Of a stretch of 64,000 bases of DNA, positions 7,914 through 16,403 are shown in pieces. Where the stretch lies: positions 124,001 to 188,000 of the forward strand of contig NZ_JAAIXY010000022.1 of the NCBI RefSeq assembly GCF_010894455.1, written 5' to 3'. Numbering within the stretch: the first letter of the stretch is position 1; the number at the start of each line of letters is the position of its first letter. A model generated the notes under the pieces. That model was not told the origin of the DNA. It was given only the letters and a program-made list of their open reading frames with translations, and did not search any database. The stretch is from Myxococcus eversor. Its GTDB lineage: Bacteria; Myxococcota; Myxococcia; Myxococcales; Myxococcaceae. The position numbers were made by a program, and so were the translations under genes.

Positions 7914-8747
7914 ATGTGGGATTGGGTCCGCCAGCTGGGCGAGTGGGCGCGCGAGGATGCGCCCTTCGCCGTGGCCACCGTTACAGCGTGTCAGGGAAGC
8001 ACCCCCGCCGAGCCCGGCGCGAAGCTGCTGGTGCGTGGGGACGGTGCGTTTCACGGCACGGTGGGCGGCGGACACCTGGAGCAGCTCGTGCTCGCCGACG
8101 CGCGGGCCTGTCTGGAGCGCGGCGAGTCCCGCACCTATCGATATCCGCTGGGCGCGAAGCTCGGCCAGTGCTGTGGGGGCGTGGTGGACGTCTTCGTGGA
8201 GCCCGTCAACCACGGGCCTCGCCTGTACCTCTTCGGAGCCGGGCACGTGGGCCAGGCGGTGTGCCGCATCCTGGAGGGGACGCCCTTCCGCGTGCACCTG
8301 GTGGACGAGCGCCCCGAGTGGCTCCATGGCGAGCGCGTGCCCTCGGCGGTGGCTCGCCATGAGGAGTCCTGGGAGGACTTCGTGGCGGGGGCCGTGTGGG
8401 ACGCGCGCCGGACGTATGTCGCGGTGATGACGCACCGGCATGACCTGGACCAGGACATCATCGCCGCCGCGCTGGAGAAGCCGGCGCGGTACATCGGCCT
8501 CATCGGCAGCAAGACGAAGTGGGCGCGCTTCCGGCAGCGACTGGAAGCGCGAGGCGTGCCCACGTCGCTCTTGAGCCGGGTGCAGTGCCCCATGGGGCTG
8601 GAGCTGGGGGGCAAGTCGCCCCAGGAGGTCGCGGTGAGCATCGCCGCGGGACTGCTCCAGCTCCACCACCACCCTTTCGTTGAAACCCGCCCCGAGCCAT
8701 CCGCCTCGGAGCCGCCCCGCCTGCGCGGGGTTTCGTCTGGAGAATGA
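7914..8747 (+). CDS. xdhC: XdhC-family molybdenum-cofactor chaperone
   Basis: XdhC proteins bind molybdenum cofactor, help its sulfuration and insert it into xanthine dehydrogenase. The 277-residue product has the XdhC/CoxI N-terminal region (FAVATVTACQGSTPAEPGAK, GTVGGGHLEQ, GQCCGGVVDVF). Its C-terminal Rossmann-like domain contains YLFGAGHVGQAV, VAVMTHRHDLD and ARYIGLIGSKTKWARF. AGGG precedes the ATG. Its stop overlaps the start of the next gene (ATGA), so the chaperone and its client enzyme are translationally coupled. Confidence 0.93.
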   Translation: MWDWVRQLGEWAREDAPFAVATVTACQGSTPAEPGAKLLVRGDGAFHGTVGGGHLEQLVLADARACLERGESRTYRYPLGAKLGQCCGGVVDVFVEPVNHGPRLYLFGAGHVGQAVCRILEGTPFRVHLVDERPEWLHGERVPSAVARHEESWEDFVAGAVWDARRTYVAVMTHRHDLDQDIIAAALEKPARYIGLIGSKTKWARFRQRLEARGVPTSLLSRVQCPMGLELGGKSPQEVAVSIAAGLLQLHHHPFVETRPEPSASEPPRLRGVSSGE

Positions 8748-11700
8748 GCACCATGTTCGAGTTCCGGCTCAACGGGAGCCTGGTCCGCGTCGCGGACGTG
8801 TCGCCCAACACCACGCTGCTCGACTTCCTGCGCGCCAGGGGCGCCACGGGGACGAAGCAGGGCTGCGCCGAGGGAGACTGTGGCGCGTGCACCGTGGCGA
8901 TGGTGGACCGCGACGCCCAGGGCAACCGCTGCCTGCGCGCGTTCAACAGCTGCATCACCCTGGTGCCCATGGTGGCCGGGCGCGAGGTGGTGACGGTGGA
9001 GGGCGTGGGCTCGAAAGAGAAGCCGCACCCCGTGCAGCAGGCGATGGTGAAGCACTACGGTTCGCAGTGTGGCTTCTGCACGCCGGGCTTCATCGTCTCC
9101 ATGGCGGAGGCGTACTCGCGGCCGGAGGTCTGTACTCCCGAGGCCGTGGCGGACCAGCTCTGTGGAAACATCTGCCGCTGCACCGGCTACCGGCCCATCC
9201 GCGACGCGATGATGGAGGCGCTCGCGGCGCGTGACGCGGCGGTGGGCTTGCAGCCGTTGCCGGGCACGCCGCTCGGGGGCCCTGCTTCTCCGGTGTCGGC
9301 GTTGAGCTATGAGGCCGGCGGCCAGAAGTTCCTGCGGCCCACGTCGTGGGAGGAGCTGCTCGCGCTGAAGGCCGCGCACCCGGAGGCGCTGCTCGTGGCG
9401 GGCGCCACGGAGCTGGGCGTGGACATCACCAAGAAGGCCCGGCGCTATCCGTTCCTCATCTCCACCGAGGGCGTGGAGTCGCTGCGCGCCATCCGCCGTG
9501 AAGCAGACGGTTGGTACGTGGGAGGCGCGGCATCGCTCGTGGAGCTGGAGGACGCGCTCGGCAAGGACGTTCCCGAGGTGGGGAAGATGCTCAACGTCTT
9601 CGCCTCGCGCCAGATTCGCCAGCGGGCCACCCTGTCCGGCAACCTGGTGACGGCGTCGCCGATTGGCGATCTGGCGCCGGTGCTGCTCGCGCTGGATGCG
9701 CGGATGGTGCTGTCGTCGGTGAAGGGCGAGCGGACGGTGGCGCTGTCGGACTTCTTCCTCGCGTACCGGAAGACGGCGCTCCAGGTGGACGAGGTGGTGC
9801 GCTTCATCGTGATTCCACATGGGCCTTCGGCGGACAGCGGGCTCAAGCGGGTATCCGACTCGTTCAAGGTGTCCAAGCGGCGGGAGCTGGACATCAGCAT
9901 CGTCGCCGCGGGTTTCTGCGTGGAGCTGGATGCGGGCGGTGTGGTGCGCGCGGCGCGGCTCGGCTACGGCGGTGTGGCGGCCACTCCGATTCGTGCGCGG
10001 CGCACCGAGGAGATGCTCGTAGGACAGCCGTGGACGCGGGAGACGGTGGACAAGGCGCTGCCGGTGCTCGCGGGCGAGCTGTCCCCCATCAGCGACTTGC
10101 GCGGGAGCGCGGAGTATCGACGCGGGCTCATCGTGAGCCTGTTCGAGAAGTTCTACTCGGGGGAGCAGAGTCCCTCGCTGGACGCGGCACCGGGCTTCAT
10201 CTCCGGGCACGCCGAGGCGCCCGCGGACGCCAGCCGTGTGCTGCGGCACGAGAGCGCGCTGGGCCATGTGACGGGGGCCGCGAAGTACGTGGATGATGTG
10301 GCTCAGTCGCGGCCCATGCTGGAGGTGTGGCCGGTGTGCTCGCCGCATGCGCACGCGCGAATCCTGCGCAGGGACGCGACGGCCGCACGGGCCCTTCCGG
10401 GCGTGGTGACGGTGCTGCTCGCGGAGGACATCCCGGGGATGAACGACACGGGACCCATCCGCCACGACGAGCCGCTCCTGGCGAAGGACGAGGTGCTGTT
10501 CCACGGGCAGATTGTCGCCGTGGTGGTGGGCGAGAGCATCGACGCGTGCCGCGAGGCCGCGAAGCAGGTGGTGGTGGAGTACGAGCCGCTGCCGGCCGTC
10601 CTCACCGTGGAAGACGCCATCGCGCAGGGCAGCTACCACACCGAGCCGCACGTCATCCGGCGCGGCGACGTGGACGCGGCGCTCGCGGCGAGCCCGCGCC
10701 GGCTGTCGGGCACGGTGACGATGGGCGGACAGGAGCACTTCTACCTGGAGACCCAGGCGGCCTACGCCGAGAAGGGCGATGACGGCGACGTCACGGTGGT
10801 CTCCTCCACGCAGCACCCTTCCGAGGTGCAGGCGGTGATTTCCCACGTGCTGCACCTGCCGCGCAGCCGAGTGGTGGTGCAGTCCCCGCGCATGGGCGGC
10901 GGCTTCGGTGGCAAGGAGACGCAGGGCAACTCGCCGGCGGCCATTGTCGCGCTGGCCGCGTGGCTCACGGGCAGACCGGTGCGGTGGATGATGGACCGGG
11001 ACGTGGACATGATGGTGACGGGCAAGCGTCATCCGTTCCATGCGACGTTCGACGTGGGCTTCAACGAGCAGGGCAAGCTGCTCGCCCTGCGCGCGCAGCT
11101 CGTGTCGAACGCGGGCTGGTCGCTGGACTTGTCCGAGTCGATTACGGACCGCGCCCTCTTCCACCTGGACAACGCCTATTACGTCCCGGCCATGAGCTAC
11201 ACGGGCCGCGTGGCGAAGACGCATCTGGTGTCCAACACGGCCTTCCGCGGCTTCGGTGGACCGCAGGGCATGCTCGTGGGCGAAGAGGTCCTCGACCGCG
11301 TGGCGCGCACGTTGGGTTTGCCGCCGGAGGAGGTGCGCGAGCGGAACTTCTACCGGGGCACCGGTGAGACGAACACGACGCACTACGGGCAGGAGATTGA
11401 GGACGAGCGGCTTCCGCACCTGTGGCGTGAGCTGAAGGACTCGTCGGACTTCGCGCGTCGGCGTCGGGAGGTGGAGGAGTTCAACGCGGGCTCACCGCGC
11501 ATCAAGCGCGGGCTGGCGATGACGCCCATGAAGTTCGGCATCTCCTTCACGGCGACATTCCTGAATCAGGCGGGCGCGCTGCTGCATGTGTATCGGGACG
11601 GCTCGGTGATGCTGTCGCACGGCGGCACGGAGATGGGCCAGGGCCTGCACACGAAGATTCAGGGCGTGGCCATGCGCGAGCTGGGATTGCCGGCGGAAGC

Positions 11701-12556
11701 CATCCGGGTGGCGAAGACGGTGACGGACAAGGTGCCCAACACATCTGCCACGGCGGCTTCCTCGGGCTCGGACCTGAATGGCGCGGCGGTGCGCGAGGCG
11801 TGCGTCACCTTGCGGGGGCGGCTGGCGCCGGTGGCCGTGAAGCTGCTGGCGGAGCGACATGGGCGCACCGTGGCGCCGGAGGCGTTGGAGTTCCACGACG
11901 GGCGCGTCGGGGTGAAGGATGCGTCCGTGTCCTTCGCGGAGGTGGTGGATGCGGCATATATGGCGCGCGTAGGGCTCTCGGTGACGGGCTACTACCAGAC
12001 GCCGGGCATCGGCTACGACAAGGCGAAGGGCCGGGGGAAGCCGTTCCTCTACTTCGCGTATGGCGCGGCGGTGACGGAGGTGGAGGTGGACGGCCACACG
12101 GGCATGAAGCGGGTACTGCGCGTGGACCTGCTGGAGGACGTGGGCGACTCGCTCAATCCGGGCGTGGACCGGGGCCAGATTGAAGGCGGCTTCGTCCAGG
12201 GCACGGGCTGGCTGACGGGCGAGGACCTGCGCTGGGACGCGAAGGGACGGCTGCTCACGCACTCGGCCAGCACGTATCCGGTGCCTGCGTTCAGCGATGC
12301 GCCAGTGGACTTCCGCGTGCGACTGATGGAGCGGGCGCGGCAGCACAACACGATTCACGGCAGCAAGGCCGTGGGAGAGCCGCCGCTGATGTTGGCGCTG
12401 TCGGTGCGCGAGGCGCTGCGGGACGCGGTGGGCGCGTTCGGGGCTCCGGGCGGAGAGGTGGAGCTGGCCTCCCCTGCCACGCACGAGGCGTTGTTCCTGG
12501 CCATCCAGAAGCGTGAGGCTCGGAGCAAGGCGGAAACCGGGCTGGTCGCGGCGTAG
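8744..12556 (+). CDS. xdh: Xanthine dehydrogenase, single-chain fused form
   Basis: The enzyme oxidises hypoxanthine and xanthine to urate in purine breakdown. All domains are in one 1270-residue chain. The N-terminal 2Fe-2S domain has C41, C46, C49 and C70; the second cluster has C109, C112, C144 and C146. The FAD domain (about 190-370) contains VAGATELGVDI and LSGNLVTASPIGDLAP. The molybdopterin domain (about 480-1260) contains GGQEHFYLETQ and GGTEMGQGLHTK. The substrate residues of bovine XDH match: Glu in GGFGGKE (725), Arg in FRGFGGPQ (835) and the catalytic Glu in VGEPPLM (1212). This supports xanthine over aldehyde. Most bacteria split this enzyme into XdhA and XdhB; the fused layout is eukaryote-like. 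It follows xdhC by a 4-nt overlap and ends in a strong terminator. Confidence 0.95.
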   Translation: MSTMFEFRLNGSLVRVADVSPNTTLLDFLRARGATGTKQGCAEGDCGACTVAMVDRDAQGNRCLRAFNSCITLVPMVAGREVVTVEGVGSKEKPHPVQQAMVKHYGSQCGFCTPGFIVSMAEAYSRPEVCTPEAVADQLCGNICRCTGYRPIRDAMMEALAARDAAVGLQPLPGTPLGGPASPVSALSYEAGGQKFLRPTSWEELLALKAAHPEALLVAGATELGVDITKKARRYPFLISTEGVESLRAIRREADGWYVGGAASLVELEDALGKDVPEVGKMLNVFASRQIRQRATLSGNLVTASPIGDLAPVLLALDARMVLSSVKGERTVALSDFFLAYRKTALQVDEVVRFIVIPHGPSADSGLKRVSDSFKVSKRRELDISIVAAGFCVELDAGGVVRAARLGYGGVAATPIRARRTEEMLVGQPWTRETVDKALPVLAGELSPISDLRGSAEYRRGLIVSLFEKFYSGEQSPSLDAAPGFISGHAEAPADASRVLRHESALGHVTGAAKYVDDVAQSRPMLEVWPVCSPHAHARILRRDATAARALPGVVTVLLAEDIPGMNDTGPIRHDEPLLAKDEVLFHGQIVAVVVGESIDACREAAKQVVVEYEPLPAVLTVEDAIAQGSYHTEPHVIRRGDVDAALAASPRRLSGTVTMGGQEHFYLETQAAYAEKGDDGDVTVVSSTQHPSEVQAVISHVLHLPRSRVVVQSPRMGGGFGGKETQGNSPAAIVALAAWLTGRPVRWMMDRDVDMMVTGKRHPFHATFDVGFNEQGKLLALRAQLVSNAGWSLDLSESITDRALFHLDNAYYVPAMSYTGRVAKTHLVSNTAFRGFGGPQGMLVGEEVLDRVARTLGLPPEEVRERNFYRGTGETNTTHYGQEIEDERLPHLWRELKDSSDFARRRREVEEFNAGSPRIKRGLAMTPMKFGISFTATFLNQAGALLHVYRDGSVMLSHGGTEMGQGLHTKIQGVAMRELGLPAEAIRVAKTVTDKVPNTSATAASSGSDLNGAAVREACVTLRGRLAPVAVKLLAERHGRTVAPEALEFHDGRVGVKDASVSFAEVVDAAYMARVGLSVTGYYQTPGIGYDKAKGRGKPFLYFAYGAAVTEVEVDGHTGMKRVLRVDLLEDVGDSLNPGVDRGQIEGGFVQGTGWLTGEDLRWDAKGRLLTHSASTYPVPAFSDAPVDFRVRLMERARQHNTIHGSKAVGEPPLMLALSVREALRDAVGAFGAPGGEVELASPATHEALFLAIQKREARSKAETGLVAA

Positions 12557-12562
12557 CCTCTG

Positions 12563-12590
12563 GGCGCCTCGTTCCCACGAGGCGCCTTTC
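12563..12590 (+). terminator. Rho-independent terminator after xdh
   Basis: The 9-bp perfect stem GGCGCCTCG/CGAGGCGCC has a 6-nt loop, is followed by TTTC and starts 6 nt after the stop codon. Confidence 0.75.
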
Positions 12591-12612
12591 ACCACACGAG
12601 AGCACGAGCAAT

Positions 12613-13197
12613 GTGACGACACATACACTGGAGTCGTTGAAGCCTCGGCTTCGGAGGGCCAGAGACATCGCGGAACTCGTGCTCGAGGAGCACGCGACGT
12701 TCCTCAACGGTGACACCTGGGTCCACGAGGGAGACCTGGCGCTCGAAGGGGAGCTTGAGGTGAAGCGGGGGGCGTTGCTGATTCTGGGAAATCTGAGGGT
12801 CAGCGATGCCGTCGGGACGGACGAGAGCGGCAAGCTCGTCGTCACGGGTCGAATCGATGCCCGCCATCTCTATCTGGAAGGCGACCTGCGGGTGCATATG
12901 GACGTTGCGCTCCGAGGCGCCCTCTTCGGCTTCTACGCCGCGGGCAATTCGCAGGTCTACGGACGGGCCACCGCGAAGCTCGGTCTCATCGGCGACCATG
13001 AATGGGAGTGTGATGACGAGCACTACGAGGTCTCTGGGCGCTTCTCGAATTTCGTCGAGCTTCAGGAGGGAGACCCCGATGCCATCCGCCGGCTCATGGG
13101 CGAGAAGGAGTTCGCCATTCTCGCGCCCATGCTGGGCCTGTCCGACGAGGACACGGAGTGCGATGGTTACGGAATGAAGCTCTTCCTGCGGGTCTGA
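12613..13197 (+). CDS. Beta-solenoid-like protein of unknown function
   Basis: The product is 194 residues from a GTG at 12613 (an overlapping ATG at 12611 is followed at once by a stop). After a helical N-terminus come short repeated strands: FLNGDTWVHEGDLALEGEL, EVKRGALLILGNLRVSD, KLVVTGRIDARHLYLEGDL, DVALRGALFGFYAAGN and SQVYGRATAKLGLIGDHEW. Such spacing suggests a right-handed beta-helix similar in style to bactofilin or polymer-forming proteins. An acidic C-terminus (LSDEDTECDGYG) follows. There is no signal peptide, and no enzyme motif was seen. The terminator in front separates it from xdh. Confidence 0.7.
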   Translation: MTTHTLESLKPRLRRARDIAELVLEEHATFLNGDTWVHEGDLALEGELEVKRGALLILGNLRVSDAVGTDESGKLVVTGRIDARHLYLEGDLRVHMDVALRGALFGFYAAGNSQVYGRATAKLGLIGDHEWECDDEHYEVSGRFSNFVELQEGDPDAIRRLMGEKEFAILAPMLGLSDEDTECDGYGMKLFLRV

Positions 13198-13252
13198 GAG
13201 TCATTGTATCAAGCCGGGCCCCAGACGCCGCGCGGTCGGACGGCTACTCTTC

Positions 13253-14242
13253 TCAGCTCACCACCCGCTCGGAACCCGGACGCATAGCGTCGGGCGGAAT
13301 GGGCAGATGCGTTGTGTTGGAGCTCGGAAAGCGCTCCGAGGCCCACTGTGACAGGTGGTCCACCGACGCCTCAATCGCTCCGCCGGTCGTGAAGATGTGA
13401 TTGGTGCCCTTGAGCCGAATCCGCGACAGGTTCGGGTGCGGCAGGTCCGCCAGCGCCGAACGGTGGATGCGGTCGAAGAACACATCCCTCAACTTCCCCT
13501 CCGCCGTCAGCACCAGCACCGGCAGCCCGCGCTCCACCACACGCTGCCACGCCCGCACCAGCGGAACGTTCGCCACCGCCGGCAATGAATCCCAGTCCAT
13601 CAACAAGTCCAACAACCGCTGCCGGGGGAATGGCACGTACTTGAACAGCCGCGCGTACTCGTTCTCCCGCGTCAGCATTCGCATCCATCCCCAGTACGAA
13701 AACAACTTCGACGTCACCCGCTTCAATGACAGTCGCGGGTGCTCCGCCTCCACCGCCGTCCCCTCCCCCCCCACCGCCGCCGCTTCCTGCTCCGACAGAT
13801 AGAACTCCGGCTCGAACATGAACAGGCCGTGCACGCCTTCCGGCTCACGGTCCGCCAGATACAGCGCCGTAGTCGCCGCCCCACACAGCCCGCCCATCAA
13901 CATCCCCTCCAGCCCATGCCTCCGCTGGAGTTCCTCCCGCACGGCGCTCGCCACGTCCACGAAGCCGCCCTTGCACACAAGCTGGTACAGCTCCGACGTC
14001 ATCTCCGGCAGCGGCCCATCCGAGTCCCCCAACCCCGGCAGGTCCACACGGAAGCACGGGAAGCCCTGCGCGGAGAGCTGGTCCGCCGCGAGCACCGACA
14101 GCCCTCCATGACCCGAGCGCGGCACATGCCCCGGGTTCAGGAAGAGCACTCCCACGGAGCGCCGGGGCGCGGACGGTGACGGAGGATGGAACGTCCCCCA
14201 CAGCCGATGGCCCATCACCTCGAGCTGGATCAGCTCCCTCAT
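13253..14242 (-). CDS. Alpha/beta hydrolase with Cys at the nucleophile position
   Basis: The 329-residue product has the alpha/beta-hydrolase order: VGVLFLNPGHVPRSG (oxyanion region), CFRVDLPGLGDSDGP, the elbow LMGGLCGAATTA, LPVLVLTAEGKL and a late His in LKGTNHIFTTG. The elbow holds Cys120 where Ser is usual. Elbows of the form GLCxGA are known to me from the exosortase-A-associated hydrolase 1 group. The gene overlaps its upstream neighbour by 4 nt (ATGA), so the two hydrolases are translationally coupled. No exosortase gene is in the window. A thioesterase or acyl-transfer role is possible but unproven. Confidence 0.82.
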   Translation of the reverse strand: MRELIQLEVMGHRLWGTFHPPSPSAPRRSVGVLFLNPGHVPRSGHGGLSVLAADQLSAQGFPCFRVDLPGLGDSDGPLPEMTSELYQLVCKGGFVDVASAVREELQRRHGLEGMLMGGLCGAATTALYLADREPEGVHGLFMFEPEFYLSEQEAAAVGGEGTAVEAEHPRLSLKRVTSKLFSYWGWMRMLTRENEYARLFKYVPFPRQRLLDLLMDWDSLPAVANVPLVRAWQRVVERGLPVLVLTAEGKLRDVFFDRIHRSALADLPHPNLSRIRLKGTNHIFTTGGAIEASVDHLSQWASERFPSSNTTHLPIPPDAMRPGSERVVS

Positions 14243-15060
14243 GACCGCGCCTCCTGGCCCGCCCCCGACCCGGCGATGAACCCCAGCCCATCCTCATAGA
14301 GGTCCACCAGCTCCGGCAAAAGCCGGTTGCTCGTCGACCAGAAGAACGGCCGAGGTGCCCGCACCGACCGACTCTTCCCCGGCGCCAGGAAGCGCTCCGC
14401 GGGACGTCCATCCAAATGCACCACCCGCCACGGCCGCGCCTCGTCCTTCTCCGGCACAGCCAGCCCATACCCCTCCGAGCTGCGCCACAGGCCGCGAGAC
14501 CAGGGCAACCCCTCCACCTCCACGTGCCGCCCCGCCTCCAACTGCGTCACGTAGTCCTCGCGCGAGCGCGCCTCCCCTCCCGTCCCCTCCAGGTTGTCCG
14601 CCGCCACCTTCCGGCGCAGCACCTCCATCAGATGCGCCCGCCCTGACTCCGGCGGCTCCCACATCAGGAGTCCATCCACCCGCTCCGTCCGGAACACCCG
14701 CGCCGCGAGCAACGCGCCGAGTCGAAGCCCATGCACCATCAATGGCACACCGGGACTCAGTCGCCGCAGGTGCTCCAGGCCCGTGCGCAGGTCTTCTTCC
14801 CAGCGAGGAAACGTCATCTCGTCGAAGCGCCCCGTGCTCTCGCCGGAGCCCCGGTAGTCCAGCCGCAGCACCTCCACGCCCCGGGCCGCGAGGAAGCGCG
14901 CCCACCTCACCCACACGACGTAGCCGTGCGCACGCTCCAGCCCCAACGGCCCCGCGAGCAGCACCGCCGCCCGACGCTCCGTCCGCGCCCGGTGGTGAAC
15001 GAAATAGAGCGAGTCCTCGCCCTGGGAGAGATACCCGGGTGACTCAGTCAATGCCGGCAT
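14239..15060 (-). CDS. Alpha/beta hydrolase-fold protein with Arg at the nucleophile position
   Basis: The product is 273 residues. The fold is visible in AAVLLAGPLGLERAHGY, VEVLRLDYRGSGESTGRFDE and VPLMVHGLRLGALLAARVF. The elbow reads GLRLGA, placing Arg113 where the nucleophile should be, and no catalytic His is evident near the end. This matches the pattern I recall for exosortase-A-associated hydrolase 2. It is the first gene of a two-gene unit with the Cys-type hydrolase downstream (4-nt overlap). It may be a non-catalytic partner or use a different chemistry. Confidence 0.78.
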   Translation of the reverse strand: MPALTESPGYLSQGEDSLYFVHHRARTERRAAVLLAGPLGLERAHGYVVWVRWARFLAARGVEVLRLDYRGSGESTGRFDEMTFPRWEEDLRTGLEHLRRLSPGVPLMVHGLRLGALLAARVFRTERVDGLLMWEPPESGRAHLMEVLRRKVAADNLEGTGGEARSREDYVTQLEAGRHVEVEGLPWSRGLWRSSEGYGLAVPEKDEARPWRVVHLDGRPAERFLAPGKSRSVRAPRPFFWSTSNRLLPELVDLYEDGLGFIAGSGAGQEARS

Positions 15061-15337
15061 GTGAGTGGTGAGTCCCCCCGCCTTGATGTCACGCGATGCT
15101 AGGAACGCGTCGCCAAGCGAGTCAAACAGTCGTTGTCACATCTGCAACCCACCACGCAGTCACCCGTGACAAGCCCTGACGCCAGACAGCACGCACGCAA
15201 GGTCGGTCCCCAAGGACCCAGACGCGCGGAGCACACCGGCGGAATCACAGTGAAGCTGGCACGTGCTCCCGGCGGAAGCGCCACCCCGGCGAAGGAGACA
15301 CTGCCTCCGGAGAGGGATTGGCGGACGGGTGTCGGCG

Positions 15338-16147
15338 CTAGCGAACCTGCAACAGGATGGCGAGGACGATGAGGCCATTGAGCCCCAGGCCCACCGAGAG
15401 ATACCCCCCGCTGCCGCGCGAGACGCCGGCGGCCACGTTCAGGTGGCCCACGTCCTCCAGGCACAGCTTCACCCCCGCCTCACCGCCCACGTTCAGCAAG
15501 GTCTCCTGCCCCGAGCCCATGCCTCCCACCATGGCCCGCGCATAGGGGACCACGAAGGGCGTGAGGTAGTGCTGATAGGCGGCGAAGCCGTTGGCCTCCA
15601 CCAGCCCGTCTTCCCCGCCCACTACCATGTTCGCGCCGAAGCCCAGCCGGCGTTCCATGAAGGCCATCGGCTGGAGGTTGAAGGACAGCTCCAGGCCCGT
15701 GCCCATCTCGCTGCCCGTCCGCATGGCGAAGACCACCTCCGTGGCGGGCTTGTTCATCGCGGGGGCCTCGCGACGCAACCGGGCCGCGGCCCGCAGGTCC
15801 ACGGGCTTCCCCTTGGCCTCGTGCACGTCCGCCAGTGCCAGGGCGGCCTTCTCGTCTCCCGTGTCGTAGACCTTGGTGAGGGTCCGCTCGGCGCCCACGA
15901 GGTCGCCGGACTCCTTGCGCAACTGGCCCTCCGTCATGCAGCTCGACAGGTCGCCTTCCGCGCACGACTTCGCGAAGGCCTCGATGGCGCGGGGACGGTC
16001 GCCCTCGCGCAGCAGCTTGGCGCCCCACTCCGGACAGGGCAGCACCGCACCCTGCTCACAAGAAGGAGTCGCCGAGTCCGCTCGGGGCGTGGTCGCGCAC
16101 GCCGTCACTCCCACCGCACTCATCACCAGCAACCACAGCCGCGTCAT
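15338..16147 (-). CDS. Lipoprotein with TPR/Sel1-like N-terminal part
   Basis: The product is 269 residues. The signal MTRLWLLVMSAVGVTAC ends in a lipobox with the lipidated Cys at 17. Residues 30-130 form helical repeat-like units (GDRPRAIEAFAKSCAEGD, LRKESGDLVGAERTLTKVY, DEKAALALADVHEAKGK), similar to Sel1/TPR repeats in other myxobacterial lipoproteins. The C-terminal half is Gly-rich and alternating (FGANMVVGGEDG, AYQHYLTPFVVPYARAM, VAAGVSRGSGGYLSVGLGL) and could be a beta domain. The gene stands alone and its function is unknown. Confidence 0.72.
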   Translation of the reverse strand: MTRLWLLVMSAVGVTACATTPRADSATPSCEQGAVLPCPEWGAKLLREGDRPRAIEAFAKSCAEGDLSSCMTEGQLRKESGDLVGAERTLTKVYDTGDEKAALALADVHEAKGKPVDLRAAARLRREAPAMNKPATEVVFAMRTGSEMGTGLELSFNLQPMAFMERRLGFGANMVVGGEDGLVEANGFAAYQHYLTPFVVPYARAMVGGMGSGQETLLNVGGEAGVKLCLEDVGHLNVAAGVSRGSGGYLSVGLGLNGLIVLAILLQVR

Positions 16148-16403
16148 GTCCGGTATTCAACCACGAGGTCCCCCCGCTCCGCCTCTCGACCTGCTGGGGA
16201 GGAGGCCATGGCCCCGCCGCCTGCCCGCTTTCCGTCCCGGCGAGAATGGCCGAATCACGCTTTCCAAGGGGCCTGCCCCCTGGCGAGTCGGAGGATCCGC
16301 ATCGAACTTGAGGACACCCAGGAGGATTGGTGGACAACGTCGCTCGCCAGCACGACTCGCTGCTTCACGCCCCTCTCGAGAGGGGTCTGTCCCAGGAGCC
16401 CGT

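Noticed and set aside
5627..7978. Long open frame antisense to nth and the DUF418 gene
   Set aside because: It runs across two unrelated genes, has low-complexity composition and no family motif.
8135..11419. Very long open frame antisense to xdhC and xdh (over 1000 codons)
   Set aside because: Its product is Arg/His/Ala-rich without domains. It is the expected shadow of a high-GC gene, and the sense strand encodes a complete enzyme.
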